In this document: positions 43,143-51,503 of the stretch, piece by piece | How positions within the stretch are numbered: the first letter of the stretch is position 1 | How the letters are laid out: the number at the start of each line of letters is the position of its first letter | From: Lacicoccus halitifaciens | GTDB lineage: Bacteria; Bacillota; Bacilli; Staphylococcales; Salinicoccaceae | NCBI RefSeq assembly: GCF_040544485.1 | Contig: NZ_JBDZDV010000001.1 | Span: 744,001-808,000 of the forward strand | DNA length: 64,000 nucleotides | Direction of reading: 5' to 3' | Made by a program: the position numbers and the translations under genes | The notes under the pieces: model-generated | The model's database searches: none | Told to the model about the DNA's origin: nothing | What the model saw: the letters and a program-made list of their open reading frames with translations, nothing else

Positions 43143-43329
43143 GTTTAGTTGTGGCCGGACAGTCTCGTAACTAAACGTTTGGGAACCAGTAGTGTTTAGT
43201 TGTGGCTGGAAAATCTCGTAACTAAACGTTTGGGAACCAGTAGTGTTTAGTTGTGGCGGGAAAATCTCCTAACTAAACGTCTGGAACCTGGTAGTGTTTA
43301 GTTAAGCTTGGAAAATTTCGTAACTAAAC
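43143..43329. repeat. Array 2: four 51-bp tandem repeats, same geometry as array 1
   Basis: GTTTAG begins at 43143, 43194, 43245 and 43296, and CTAAAC at 43171, 43222, 43273 and 43324. The unit is again GTTTAG, 22 nt, CTAAAC, 17 nt. In the first three units the arms extend to GTTTAGTT/AACTAAAC. The 22-nt part reads TTGTGGCTGGAAAATCTCGTAA-like (key runs GAAAAT and CTCGTAA) and the 17-nt part GTTTGGGAACCAGTAGT, so both differ from array 1. It fills the convergent gap between rnjA and ktrA. Confidence 0.95.
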
Positions 43330-43350
43330 GGCACTGCCCGGCCCCACGGC

Positions 43351-43387
43351 AAAAAAGAGGCTGGCGTCTTATGCCCGGCCTCTTTCC
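43351..43387 (-). terminator. Terminator of ktrA
   Basis: On the minus strand AAAGAGGC and GCCTCTTT enclose a partly paired loop and are followed by T residues, about 40 bp after ktrA. Confidence 0.7.
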
Positions 43388-43424
43388 CGTGTCTGATATG
43401 ATTTTTATTTGCATGAAATTTAAC

Positions 43425-44084
43425 TTAATCCATCATCTTTTTCTCAAAGGCGGTGAGGTCACTGTCTTCGCCGATGGCGATCAGTATATCATCCCGCTCG
43501 ATCTCGAGGTTCGGATCCGGGGAGATAAGGATGTCCTTACCCCGCTTGATCGCGATGATGCTGATGCCGTAGACCGCGCGGATGTTCAGTTCAAGGATCG
43601 ACCGTCCGGCGAGCTTCTTGCCGGCGAGGTATTCCACGACTGAATATTCGTTGCTCAGTTCGATATAATCCAATACGGAGCTCGACATCATCTTATGCGC
43701 GATGCGTCGCCCCATGTCGCGTTCGGGATGGACGACATAATCCGCACCGATCTTATCGAGCACCCGCGCATGATATGTGCTCTGGGCCTTCACCGTCACA
43801 CTCTTGACGCCGATGTCCTTCAGGAGGAGTGTCGTCAGTATGCTCGACTGGATGTTGTCACCGATCGCCACGATGACATGGTCAAAGTTCCTGAGCCCGA
43901 GATCTTTCAGGACGGACTCCTCCGTCGTATCGGCGATCACCGATTCGGTCGCGATATCCTGAAAATCCTTCACCCGCTCAGGGTCCCTGTCTATCGCCAG
44001 CACATTGGCATCCAGTTCATTCAGTTCCTCCACTATGCTGCCGCCGAACCTGCCAAGCCCGATCACCGCAAATTCCTTCTTCAT
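43425..44084 (-). CDS. ktrA: Ktr/Trk potassium uptake regulatory subunit
   Basis: A 219-residue RCK protein that gates the KtrB/KtrD potassium channel. The N-terminal RCK domain has the Rossmann motif VIGLGRFGGSI and the adenine-ribose acid in AIDRD; the RCK_C domain (about 135-219) is where c-di-AMP binds in homologues. The position beside rnjA matches Bacillus ktrC and the single Staphylococcus gene. GGAGGAG lies 5-8 nt before the ATG. Confidence 0.92.
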   Translation of the reverse strand: MKKEFAVIGLGRFGGSIVEELNELDANVLAIDRDPERVKDFQDIATESVIADTTEESVLKDLGLRNFDHVIVAIGDNIQSSILTTLLLKDIGVKSVTVKAQSTYHARVLDKIGADYVVHPERDMGRRIAHKMMSSSVLDYIELSNEYSVVEYLAGKKLAGRSILELNIRAVYGISIIAIKRGKDILISPDPNLEIERDDILIAIGEDSDLTAFEKKMMD

Positions 44085-44169
44085 TTCCGACTCCTCCGCT
44101 TCATTGAAACATCTTCATGATCATAATTCATATAATAAACTTCTCACTGCAGAATTCAACATATAAATT

Positions 44170-44201
44170 AAAAAACCGCGCCCCTTTCCGGGACGCGGTG
44201 C
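44170..44201 (-). terminator. Terminator of cydAB
   Basis: ACCGCGTCCC and GGGGCGCGGT with a short loop, followed by six T residues on the minus strand, directly after cydB. Confidence 0.85.
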
Positions 44202-44204
44202 AAA

Positions 44205-45239
44205 TCAGTATCCTTCCTCATTCTTACCTTCCACATACTCCGCATTGAAGATGAAGAGTCTGAGGAGGAGGATGAGGCTCGGTATGAGCAGCAACAGACC
44301 GAGGACGAAGGCGACCGTCAGGCTGAATGCCATCGCTTCGTTCACAACGCTCGTGTTGATGTCGATGTAAGGATACAGTATATACGGCAGCTTGCTGATG
44401 CCGTAGCCGTAAAACGCAAATCCGAACTGCAGCATGATCATGATGAATGCAAGGCCGAAGTTCCGCTTCTTCCAGATCAGGAAGACCGCGATGATCATCG
44501 CAAGCAGGCTCAGGCCGAATAAATACCAGTAATCCTGTGCCGACTGGAAGTGCTCATAGTTGTGCTCCCTGAGGCTCAGGAAAGTGAACTGGCTGATCAC
44601 AAGCATCGGCAGCGACCAGATCAGAAACCAGTTCCTGAACGTCTCCATGGCGTCTTTATTTTTCGCCTTTGATGCATAGTACGTCAGGAATCCGCTGGAG
44701 ATATACAATACAAGGATGATCGCAAGGAACACGATCGTCCATGCATAGGAACTGAAGAACAGCTCCTGTATGTTCAGCTGCACCCCGTCGCCGTCCTCGT
44801 ATATATATCCGCCTTCCGAGATCACCAGCACCACCGACAGTGATGCCGGGATCAGAAGCCCCGTCACCCCGTACAGGAATGCCCAGGATTTACGCGGTTT
44901 CGTCGCACTCGCGTTGAATGCATAGTAGCTTCCGCGTATCGCGAGGAGGATCAGTGCGATGCTCCCCGGTATCAACAGCGTGGTCCCGAGATAGTACGCG
45001 GTGTCCGGATAGAATCCGACGATGCCCACGAAGAAGAACACGAAGAATACGTTCGTCACTTCCCAGACCGGGCTCAAATAGCGCTGGATGATATGGCTGA
45101 CCGTCCGGTGCTGGCCTGTCTCTATCGCATAGTAGTTGAAGAACCCGGCCCCGAAATCGATCGCCGCAACGATGATATAGCCGTACAGGAAAGTCCAGAG
45201 CACCGTGATTCCGATCAATTCATAATTCAGATCCATCAT
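44205..45239 (-). CDS. cydB: Cytochrome bd oxidase subunit II
   Basis: A 344-residue protein with about nine membrane helices, forming quinol oxidase bd with CydA. The N-terminal LYGYIIVAAIDFGAGFFNYY and the short form are typical of Gram-positive CydB. Its start overlaps the cydA stop (two consecutive ATGs; the first overlaps by 4 bp). Confidence 0.95.
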   Translation of the reverse strand: MMDLNYELIGITVLWTFLYGYIIVAAIDFGAGFFNYYAIETGQHRTVSHIIQRYLSPVWEVTNVFFVFFFVGIVGFYPDTAYYLGTTLLIPGSIALILLAIRGSYYAFNASATKPRKSWAFLYGVTGLLIPASLSVVLVISEGGYIYEDGDGVQLNIQELFFSSYAWTIVFLAIILVLYISSGFLTYYASKAKNKDAMETFRNWFLIWSLPMLVISQFTFLSLREHNYEHFQSAQDYWYLFGLSLLAMIIAVFLIWKKRNFGLAFIMIMLQFGFAFYGYGISKLPYILYPYIDINTSVVNEAMAFSLTVAFVLGLLLLIPSLILLLRLFIFNAEYVEGKNEEGY

Positions 45240-46585
45240 TTGGCATCCACTCCCTCACCGTAATATTCCGCACGCGAAGCTTCCGCCGAACTGTTGTTGA
45301 ACATCTTGATCAGTACATAGGCACATGTGAATCCGAGTATGATGTACAGGATGATGAATGCAATCAGCACGAGGCCGAGTCCATCCGCATTGGTGACGGC
45401 TTCCGCCACCCGCATATAACCCCGTATGATCCATGGCTGACGCCCCATCTCCGCCAGGAACCAGCCTGCCTCGATCGCCATCATGGACAGCGGTCCGGTC
45501 AGGAAGTATGCATACAGCAGCGCCGGATGGTGTTCGTTAAAGCGGGTGAACTTCTTGACGATGAAGTAGATCACCGAGACGCCGAAGGCATACATCCCGA
45601 AGAACACCATCAGGTCAAAGAAATAATGGATGACCATGGGCGGATGTTCTTCTTCCGGTATGTCATTCAGACCGGTCACCTCCGTATCAAAGGAGTTGCC
45701 CGACAGGAAGCTGAGCGCCCACGGGATCCTAAGCGCGTAATTCACTTCCTGTGTCTCTTCATCAAGCACGCCGAACAGGACCAGATCGGCATAAGGCTCA
45801 GTCTCGAAATGCCACTCCATCGCGGCCAGTTTTTCCGGCTGCTCATTGTGGAGGAATTTCGCTGAGAAGTCTCCTGCGACTATTGTAAGTAAACTCATGA
45901 CAAGGCCGATGGCCATCGTCACTTTCAGACCCTTCATATGATATTCGCGGTCTTTTTTGAATTTATTTTTGATCAGCTTGAATGCTGCAATCGATGCAAG
46001 TATGAATGCTGCGGTCATATAGGCCGTTGCCACGACGTGGAAGACCCTCACGTAGACCGACGGGTTGAACATCGCCGCAATCGGGTCGACGTTGACGAAT
46101 GCGTCTTCGGCCAAATCGAATCCGGCAGGCGTATTCATGAATGAGTTCACAGATGTGATGAACACCGCCGACAAAGTTGAACCGATGACGATTGGAATGT
46201 TCAATAACCAGTGATGCCAAGGGTTTTTGAACCGGTTCCATGTATATAGGAAAATACCCAGGAATATAGCTTCAAAGAAAAACGCAAATGTTTCCATGAA
46301 CAGAGGCAGTGCGATGAGCTGTCCGCCGAGCCTCATGAAGTCCGGCCATATCAGCGACAGCTGCAGGCCGATGATGGTCCCCGTCACGACCCCGACTGCG
46401 ATCGTTACGGTGAATCCTTTGGCAATCCGTCTTGCCATAGTCATATACTGGGAGTCTTTATTTTTAATACCCAAAAATTCCATGACCATAATAACGATTG
46501 GTATGCCGACACCCAAAGTGGCGAAGATTATGTGGAAACTGAGTGTACTCGCCGTTATTATGCGTCCTAATAGAACATCATCCAC
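45236..46585 (-). CDS. cydA: Cytochrome bd oxidase subunit I
   Basis: A 449-residue heme-binding subunit of quinol oxidase bd, which reduces oxygen with high affinity without pumping protons. The GRQPW motif (in EMGRQPWIIRG) and the short Q-loop form are seen. I use the second GTG, 8 nt after AAGGAG; the first GTG would overlap the ribosome site. A Rex-like operator and a good promoter lie upstream, fitting induction at low oxygen or high NADH. Confidence 0.94.
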   Translation of the reverse strand: MDDVLLGRIITASTLSFHIIFATLGVGIPIVIMVMEFLGIKNKDSQYMTMARRIAKGFTVTIAVGVVTGTIIGLQLSLIWPDFMRLGGQLIALPLFMETFAFFFEAIFLGIFLYTWNRFKNPWHHWLLNIPIVIGSTLSAVFITSVNSFMNTPAGFDLAEDAFVNVDPIAAMFNPSVYVRVFHVVATAYMTAAFILASIAAFKLIKNKFKKDREYHMKGLKVTMAIGLVMSLLTIVAGDFSAKFLHNEQPEKLAAMEWHFETEPYADLVLFGVLDEETQEVNYALRIPWALSFLSGNSFDTEVTGLNDIPEEEHPPMVIHYFFDLMVFFGMYAFGVSVIYFIVKKFTRFNEHHPALLYAYFLTGPLSMMAIEAGWFLAEMGRQPWIIRGYMRVAEAVTNADGLGLVLIAFIILYIILGFTCAYVLIKMFNNSSAEASRAEYYGEGVDAK

Positions 46586-46614
46586 TTTTATCACTCCTTA
46601 TATCCGTATCCCTC

Positions 46615-46642
46615 ATTATATATCCAAATCACCGGATTTCAA
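46615..46642 (-). promoter_or_regulatory. Promoter of cydAB
   Basis: TTGAAA (46637-46642) and TATAAT (46615-46620) with 16-nt spacing on the minus strand, about 30 bp before cydA. Confidence 0.65.
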
Positions 46643-46660
46643 TTCTCATCCATGACAATA

Positions 46661-46678
46661 TTGTGAAAAAATGTTCAA
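46661..46678. promoter_or_regulatory. Candidate Rex-binding site upstream of cydA
   Basis: TTGTGAAAAAATGTTCAA has the full length of the Rex consensus TTGTGAAWWWWTTCACAA and matches 15 of 18 positions, with a perfect left half. It lies just upstream of the cydA -35. cyd is a known Rex target in Staphylococcus and Bacillus. Confidence 0.55.
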
Positions 46679-46732
46679 TAAAATAAAAGACAATTTATCG
46701 CCATCAAAATGCGGATATATTCCCGGTGAAAT

Positions 46733-46785
46733 AAAAAAAGGCACATGAAAATTCACAGTCGGATAGCGTGAAATTCATGTGCCGT
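46733..46785 (-). terminator. Terminator of ptsHI
   Basis: GGCACATGAA and TTCATGTGCC, extended by TTTCAC/GTGAAT-like inner pairs, followed by seven T residues on the minus strand, 8 bp after ptsI. Confidence 0.88.
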
Positions 46786-46792
46786 GTGCACA

Positions 46793-48517
46793 TTACAGAC
46801 GTTCGGTATACTCTTTGACAAGCGCGGTCACCGTATCTGAATCCGGTGAACGGAGGGCCGCTTCAACCAGATGCTCCATATCCGTCTTTTTAAGGTTTTT
46901 GATCTGGCTGCGTGCTTTCAGCACACTGCCTGCACTCATTGAAAGCTCATCGAGGCCGAGGCCGATGAGGAGCGGCATGGCAGTCGAATCCCCCGCCATC
47001 TCGCCGCACATGCCGACCCATTTGTCCTCGCGGTGTGCGGCTTTGACGACGTTGTCGATCAGCCGCAGCAATGCCGGGTGGTAAGGCTGGTACAGATAGG
47101 ATACGTTCTCATTCATCCGGTCTGCAGCGAATGTATACTGGATCAGGTCGTTTGTGCCGATGCTGAAGAAGTCCACCACTTTTGCGAATTCATCCGCAAG
47201 GATGGCAGCAGACGGGATCTCCACCATGATGCCTGTCTCTATATCATCTTTGACATCCACCTTGTCCGCCTTCAGTTCATCCCTGCACTCGATGAGCAGT
47301 GCCTTCGCCTCTTCGAATTCCTGGATAGTGGCGATCATCGGGAACATGATCTTCAGATTCCCGTGTACACTTGCACGGAGCAGTGCACGCAGCTGCGTCC
47401 TGAAGAGCTCTTTATTGCCGAGGGCCATACGGATGGCTCTGTAGCCGAGGAAGGGATTGAGCTCCTTCGGCATATCGAGGGCCGGCACTTCCTTGTCGCC
47501 GCCGATGTCGATCGTCCTGACGACGACGGGTTTATCGTCCATCTTTTCAAGCACGGTCTTGTATGCTTCATACTGCTCATCTTCAGTCGGCAGCTTGTCG
47601 CGTCCCATATAGAGGAACTCGGTGCGGAACAGGCCGATGCCTTCGGCGCCGTTGGCAAGCACGCCCTCGACGTCATCCGGCGTACCGATGTTCGCGCCGA
47701 GCTCGACCGTGATGCCGTCCTGCGTCTCAGTCTCATCATCTTTCAGTTCAAGAAGGGTTTCACGCTCGCGCTTAAGCTCGTTCGTCTTCAGCTCGTAGGC
47801 CTTGATTTCCTTTTCATCCGCCCCGGCGATGACGTCCCCGGCCGTCCCGTCGACGATCACGATATCGCCGTCATTGACAGCAGACGTCACCTCTTTTGTG
47901 CCGACGACCGCAGGAATCTCAAGGGACCGTGCCATGATCGCAGAATGCGATGTACGGCCGCCTGCATTCGTCACAAAGCCTTTCACGAACCGCTTGTCGA
48001 GCTGTGCGGTGTCGGAAGGCGTCAAGTCGTCTGCCACGATGATGACTTCCTCATCGATCGATGCCGGGTCCGGCAGGGTGCGTCCGAGCAGGTGTGCAAG
48101 CAGGCGCTTCGACACATCCTTGATGTCCGCTGCGCGCTCCCTCATGTATTCATTATCCATCTCTTCAAAAGTCTTCAAATACTGGTCGCGCACCTCGACG
48201 AGTGCCTGCGGTGCACTATGACCGCCGGTGATCTTCTCTTCGATCGGGCCGACGAATTCCGGATCATCCAGGACCATGAGGTGTGCTTCGAAAATCGCTG
48301 CATGCTCAGGCCCTACGGTCTCCTCTGCATAGTTGCGGATTTTGGTGACCTCCACTTTCGTCTCGTGGAGGCTGTTTTTGAATTTCTGCACTTCATCTGC
48401 CGATGCACTGCCGTCGATTGAAGTTTTGGTGAAATTCAGGTCGGGTTCGACGAGTGAGTAGGCTTTTGAAATCGCAATGCCGTCACTTGCGCCGATCCCT
48501 TTCAGTATTTTTGACAT
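46793..48517 (-). CDS. ptsI: PTS enzyme I (phosphoenolpyruvate-protein phosphotransferase)
   Basis: A 574-residue cytoplasmic enzyme that moves phosphate from phosphoenolpyruvate to HPr. The active-site His is in GGRTSHSAIMARSLEIPAVVG-like sequence (key run TSHSAIMA, near residue 190), with the C-terminal PEP-binding barrel containing EIPSAAI and the Cys in MCGEMAGD. Its start overlaps the ptsH stop by one base. Confidence 0.98.
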   Translation of the reverse strand: MSKILKGIGASDGIAISKAYSLVEPDLNFTKTSIDGSASADEVQKFKNSLHETKVEVTKIRNYAEETVGPEHAAIFEAHLMVLDDPEFVGPIEEKITGGHSAPQALVEVRDQYLKTFEEMDNEYMRERAADIKDVSKRLLAHLLGRTLPDPASIDEEVIIVADDLTPSDTAQLDKRFVKGFVTNAGGRTSHSAIMARSLEIPAVVGTKEVTSAVNDGDIVIVDGTAGDVIAGADEKEIKAYELKTNELKRERETLLELKDDETETQDGITVELGANIGTPDDVEGVLANGAEGIGLFRTEFLYMGRDKLPTEDEQYEAYKTVLEKMDDKPVVVRTIDIGGDKEVPALDMPKELNPFLGYRAIRMALGNKELFRTQLRALLRASVHGNLKIMFPMIATIQEFEEAKALLIECRDELKADKVDVKDDIETGIMVEIPSAAILADEFAKVVDFFSIGTNDLIQYTFAADRMNENVSYLYQPYHPALLRLIDNVVKAAHREDKWVGMCGEMAGDSTAMPLLIGLGLDELSMSAGSVLKARSQIKNLKKTDMEHLVEAALRSPDSDTVTALVKEYTERL

Positions 48518-48783
48518 CAGCCAGTCAGCCCCTCTTTACTAAGAGTATCCGTCACTGCCTGCAGTGCTTCTTCTTCATCATTCCCATCTGCATAGACTGT
48601 GACTTCCGAATCTTTGCCCACTCCGAGTGACATGACACCCATGATTGATTTCAGGTTGACTTTCTTGCCGTTGTACTCCAGCTGCAGATCCGAGTCAAAC
48701 TTGGATGCCGTCTGTACGAGGATGGTTGCGGGCCTTGCATGTATACCTGTTTCGTCTGTTATGAAATATGATTTTTGCTCCAT
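48517..48783 (-). CDS. ptsH: Phosphocarrier protein HPr
   Basis: An 88-residue PTS carrier. His15 in TGIHARPAT is the phosphoryl site from enzyme I. Ser46 in NLKSIMGVMSLG is the HprK site that controls carbon catabolite repression with CcpA. The presence of Ser46 supports the cre sites noted elsewhere in the window. AAGGAG precedes the ATG by about 10 nt. Confidence 0.98.
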   Translation of the reverse strand: MEQKSYFITDETGIHARPATILVQTASKFDSDLQLEYNGKKVNLKSIMGVMSLGVGKDSEVTVYADGNDEEEALQAVTDTLSKEGLTG

Positions 48784-48893
48784 TGCTGATTATCTCCTTT
48801 TTGTCGTGAAATGAATTGATTGTGTTTACAGCATTGCTTAATATGATTTTATCACCTTGGACCGGGGGATTGCCAACAAGAATGTCCTGAGGT

Positions 48894-49346
48894 TTAGGCT
48901 GCCTGGTTCCTCAAATGCTCCACCACATGTTCGATGTGGTCATCGCCGAGTTTCTTCATCAGGAAGTAGCTGACGCCCGCTCCGAGTACATTGCCGAGGA
49001 GTGTCACCAGGCCGAACCGGCTGAACTTCTGCTTTTTGCTGAATATGCGGAAGACGAACGGGGTGACGTTTTTACGCATCAGCTCACTGCCGATGCTCGT
49101 CGCCATCACCCATGCACGTGTCATGAGGTCATCACTCGTCGTGGATACATCATCATGGTCCACCTCGAAGATGTCTTCGATCTCGCCGTATATATCCTTC
49201 ATCAGCTTCATATCTGTGCCGACATCAAGGAACGGGATCGGGAGGATTGCGGCGATGGCTGAGGTCCTCGCTTTTTTCTTGACCAGTTCCTGCGCCTCTT
49301 CCTGCTTTTTCTTCAGATTCTGCTCAGTGATTTGATATTGAACCAT
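48894..49346 (-). CDS. Small membrane-associated protein resembling DUF697
   Basis: A 150-residue protein: a charged N-terminal helix (about 1-32), an IAAILPIPFLDVGTDMKLMKDIY stretch (key run ILPIPFLDVG) like the DUF697 domain found at the end of some membrane GTPases, and a second hydrophobic segment LLGNVLGAGVSYFLMKKL. The call is tentative. AGAGGG lies 6 nt before the chosen ATG. It follows rlmI at 61 bp and may end that unit; no terminator is obvious after it. Confidence 0.65.
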   Translation of the reverse strand: MVQYQITEQNLKKKQEEAQELVKKKARTSAIAAILPIPFLDVGTDMKLMKDIYGEIEDIFEVDHDDVSTTSDDLMTRAWVMATSIGSELMRKNVTPFVFRIFSKKQKFSRFGLVTLLGNVLGAGVSYFLMKKLGDDHIEHVVEHLRNQAA

Positions 49347-49407
49347 AAATAACCCTCTCTCCATAAGAATACTTATCTAGTGTTTACAATACCCAAATCC
49401 CTGTTTT

Positions 49408-50592
49408 CTAATCGTTGGCAAGCTTTATCGTGACGATTTTCAAGTACTTGCCGCCCTTGTAGCCTTTGGTCGTTTTGAAGTCCTTCGGCAGCCCCTTGAC
49501 ATCTTTCAGGGTGTAGCGGATGCCGAGGCCGTTCATCGTTTCATCAATCTGCTTTTTGAACTGGTTCAGCGTGAACGTCTCCAGGTTCTGGCTCAAGATC
49601 AGCTCGCCCCCGGGCTTCAATATTTTCACCGCCTCGCGGATCAGCTGTGGGTAGTCACGCCCGACTTTAAAGACTTTCTTCTTGTTCCGGCTGAAGCTCG
49701 GCGGATCGATCAGTATGACATCGAACTGATGGTTTTTCCTCGCTGCATATTTGAGGTAGTCGAAAGTATCCATGATATGGATATGGTGGTTGTCGAGCGG
49801 CAGGTCGTTCACATTGAAGTTGTCCGTGACGAGTTCCGTCGTCCTCCCCGCAAGGTCGACGCTCGTCGTCGACATCCCGGCCATGGCCGCTGCCACTGAA
49901 AAGGAGCCGCTGTATGAAAAGAGGTTCAGGAACGTTTCGTTATGAGATCTTTTATTGTTGAGGAGCGTCTTCCGCGTCTCACGCTGATCCAGGAACAATC
50001 CGGTCATCGGGCCGGTCTTTAAGTGCACGTTGAAGCGCATGCCGCTCTCGGTCACGACGATCTTTTCCGGCACATTGCCCGTCACATGGTTGTTTTCGAT
50101 CTGCATCCGGCCATCGATTGAAAATCTCGTCTGCTCAGTGATCGAGTCCGGAGAGAGTGCCTCTATCAGCACCTGGACGACCAGATTGCGGATCTTATAG
50201 ATCCCGGCAGAGTAATACGTGATGAACAGGTGGCCGTTGAAGTTGTCGATGGACAGGCCGCCGATGCCGTCGCCGATTTCATTGAAGATGCGGAAGACGT
50301 CCGTATCCTCCTGGTTGTAAAGCGGCGTCCTGTCCTCGATCGCCCCGGTGATCTTTTCCCTGATGAATGCTTCATCTATATGCGCATCTTTGTCGTGTGA
50401 CAAAACCCAGCCGTGTGTCCTCTGTTCAAAGCTCATCATCGCATAACCGATGAATCCGCCGAGGTAATCGGTCAGTTCGACCACTTCGCCGTCCTTCAAA
50501 AAGACGGAATCGCTCAAATCTTCTTCGTTGATATTCAGTTTACCGTTATGGAAAGGTTTCTCTGCACCTTTTTTCAATTGTATGACATTCAT
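49408..50592 (-). CDS. Class I rRNA methyltransferase, RlmI family
   Basis: A 394-residue protein with an N-terminal PUA-like domain, a middle domain and a C-terminal SAM-binding fold (about 190-390). The SAM motif is FLNLFSYSGSFSVAAA and the catalytic-type motif is LIDPPSFSRNKK, as in the 23S rRNA m5C methyltransferase RlmI. Substrate assignment is by family. The start overlaps the hutG stop (ATGA). Confidence 0.88.
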   Translation of the reverse strand: MNVIQLKKGAEKPFHNGKLNINEEDLSDSVFLKDGEVVELTDYLGGFIGYAMMSFEQRTHGWVLSHDKDAHIDEAFIREKITGAIEDRTPLYNQEDTDVFRIFNEIGDGIGGLSIDNFNGHLFITYYSAGIYKIRNLVVQVLIEALSPDSITEQTRFSIDGRMQIENNHVTGNVPEKIVVTESGMRFNVHLKTGPMTGLFLDQRETRKTLLNNKRSHNETFLNLFSYSGSFSVAAAMAGMSTTSVDLAGRTTELVTDNFNVNDLPLDNHHIHIMDTFDYLKYAARKNHQFDVILIDPPSFSRNKKKVFKVGRDYPQLIREAVKILKPGGELILSQNLETFTLNQFKKQIDETMNGLGIRYTLKDVKGLPKDFKTTKGYKGGKYLKIVTIKLAND

Positions 50593-51503
50593 CTGAAAGC
50601 ATCCTTTGCAATGAGGAATTTGTGTAGCAGGCTTGCGGCGAGCGCACTCGTCCGATCGCCCTCGTCAAGCGGCGGCGCCGTCTCGCTGATATCGAAGCTC
50701 ACGAGGTTTTCAACACCCGCAAGCCGTTCGATCAATTCGTGTATCTCCATTGATGTGAAGCCGTTCGGCAGCGACATGCTGACGCCCGGCGCATAGGCTG
50801 TCGCGATCGAATCCATGCACAGCGTCGCAAAGACGAAGTCATAGCTTTCAAGCGCCTTGAACATGTAGCCGGTGACCTTCGGCGAACTCCGCATCTCGCC
50901 GAGCTTCGCGTAGTTCACGTTGAGCGCATCCGCCGTGTCGAAAAGCGTGCCGGTGTTGCCGCTTTCCTGGATGCCGAGCACATAATAGTCGACGTCCGTA
51001 TCCTGCGTGAGTATCTGATAGAACATCGTGCCGGACGTCGCCCGCTCCTCGATCCGGAGGTCGAAATGCGCATCGAAGTTCAGAACCGCAATCTTCGCAT
51101 CGGGATATGCCTCCCTGACGCCGAGATAGTGTCCGTATAATGTTTCGTGCCCTCCGCCGATGATGAGCGGGAAATCCCCGTTTCTTAAGATTTCTGCAGT
51201 GGCAGACCCGAGGGCCTGCTGCGAAGTCTCGAGGTCTTCCGTGCCCATCACGGTGCCGTAATCGTAGATTTCCTCGGTATACGGCAGGCCTGCAAGCTTC
51301 TCGCGGACTTTGAACGGCCCCTCCGCTGCGCCCGCATGACCTTTATTCCGCCTGACGCCCTCATCGGAGGAGAAGCCGAGGAGGACGGGTGCCGCACTTC
51401 CCGGCTGTTTCTTTTCATAATCCGAAATCACCTGATGGATGCGTTCCTTCACATCCGGGTTATCGATGCGGCCTTCAAGTTTTTGCTTTTTTATTTCCGT
51501 CAT
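50589..51503 (-). CDS. hutG: Formimidoylglutamase
   Basis: A 304-residue arginase-fold Mn enzyme that splits N-formimino-glutamate, the last step of one histidine-degradation route. Metal motifs are GGGHETLYGH, NFDAHFDLR and SFDISETAPPLD. The SSDEGVRRNKGHAGAAEGP stretch near the N-terminus is typical of HutG. GGAGGG precedes the ATG. No other hut gene lies in this window; it is coupled to rlmI and to an upstream membrane protein gene. Confidence 0.9.
   Translation of the reverse strand: MTEIKKQKLEGRIDNPDVKERIHQVISDYEKKQPGSAAPVLLGFSSDEGVRRNKGHAGAAEGPFKVREKLAGLPYTEEIYDYGTVMGTEDLETSQQALGSATAEILRNGDFPLIIGGGHETLYGHYLGVREAYPDAKIAVLNFDAHFDLRIEERATSGTMFYQILTQDTDVDYYVLGIQESGNTGTLFDTADALNVNYAKLGEMRSSPKVTGYMFKALESYDFVFATLCMDSIATAYAPGVSMSLPNGFTSMEIHELIERLAGVENLVSFDISETAPPLDEGDRTSALAASLLHKFLIAKDAFR

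Noticed and set aside
47033..48421. 462-codon plus-strand frame opposite ptsI
   Set aside because: It is an antisense shadow produced by codon bias in ptsI; its Cys/His/Asp-rich product resembles no family.
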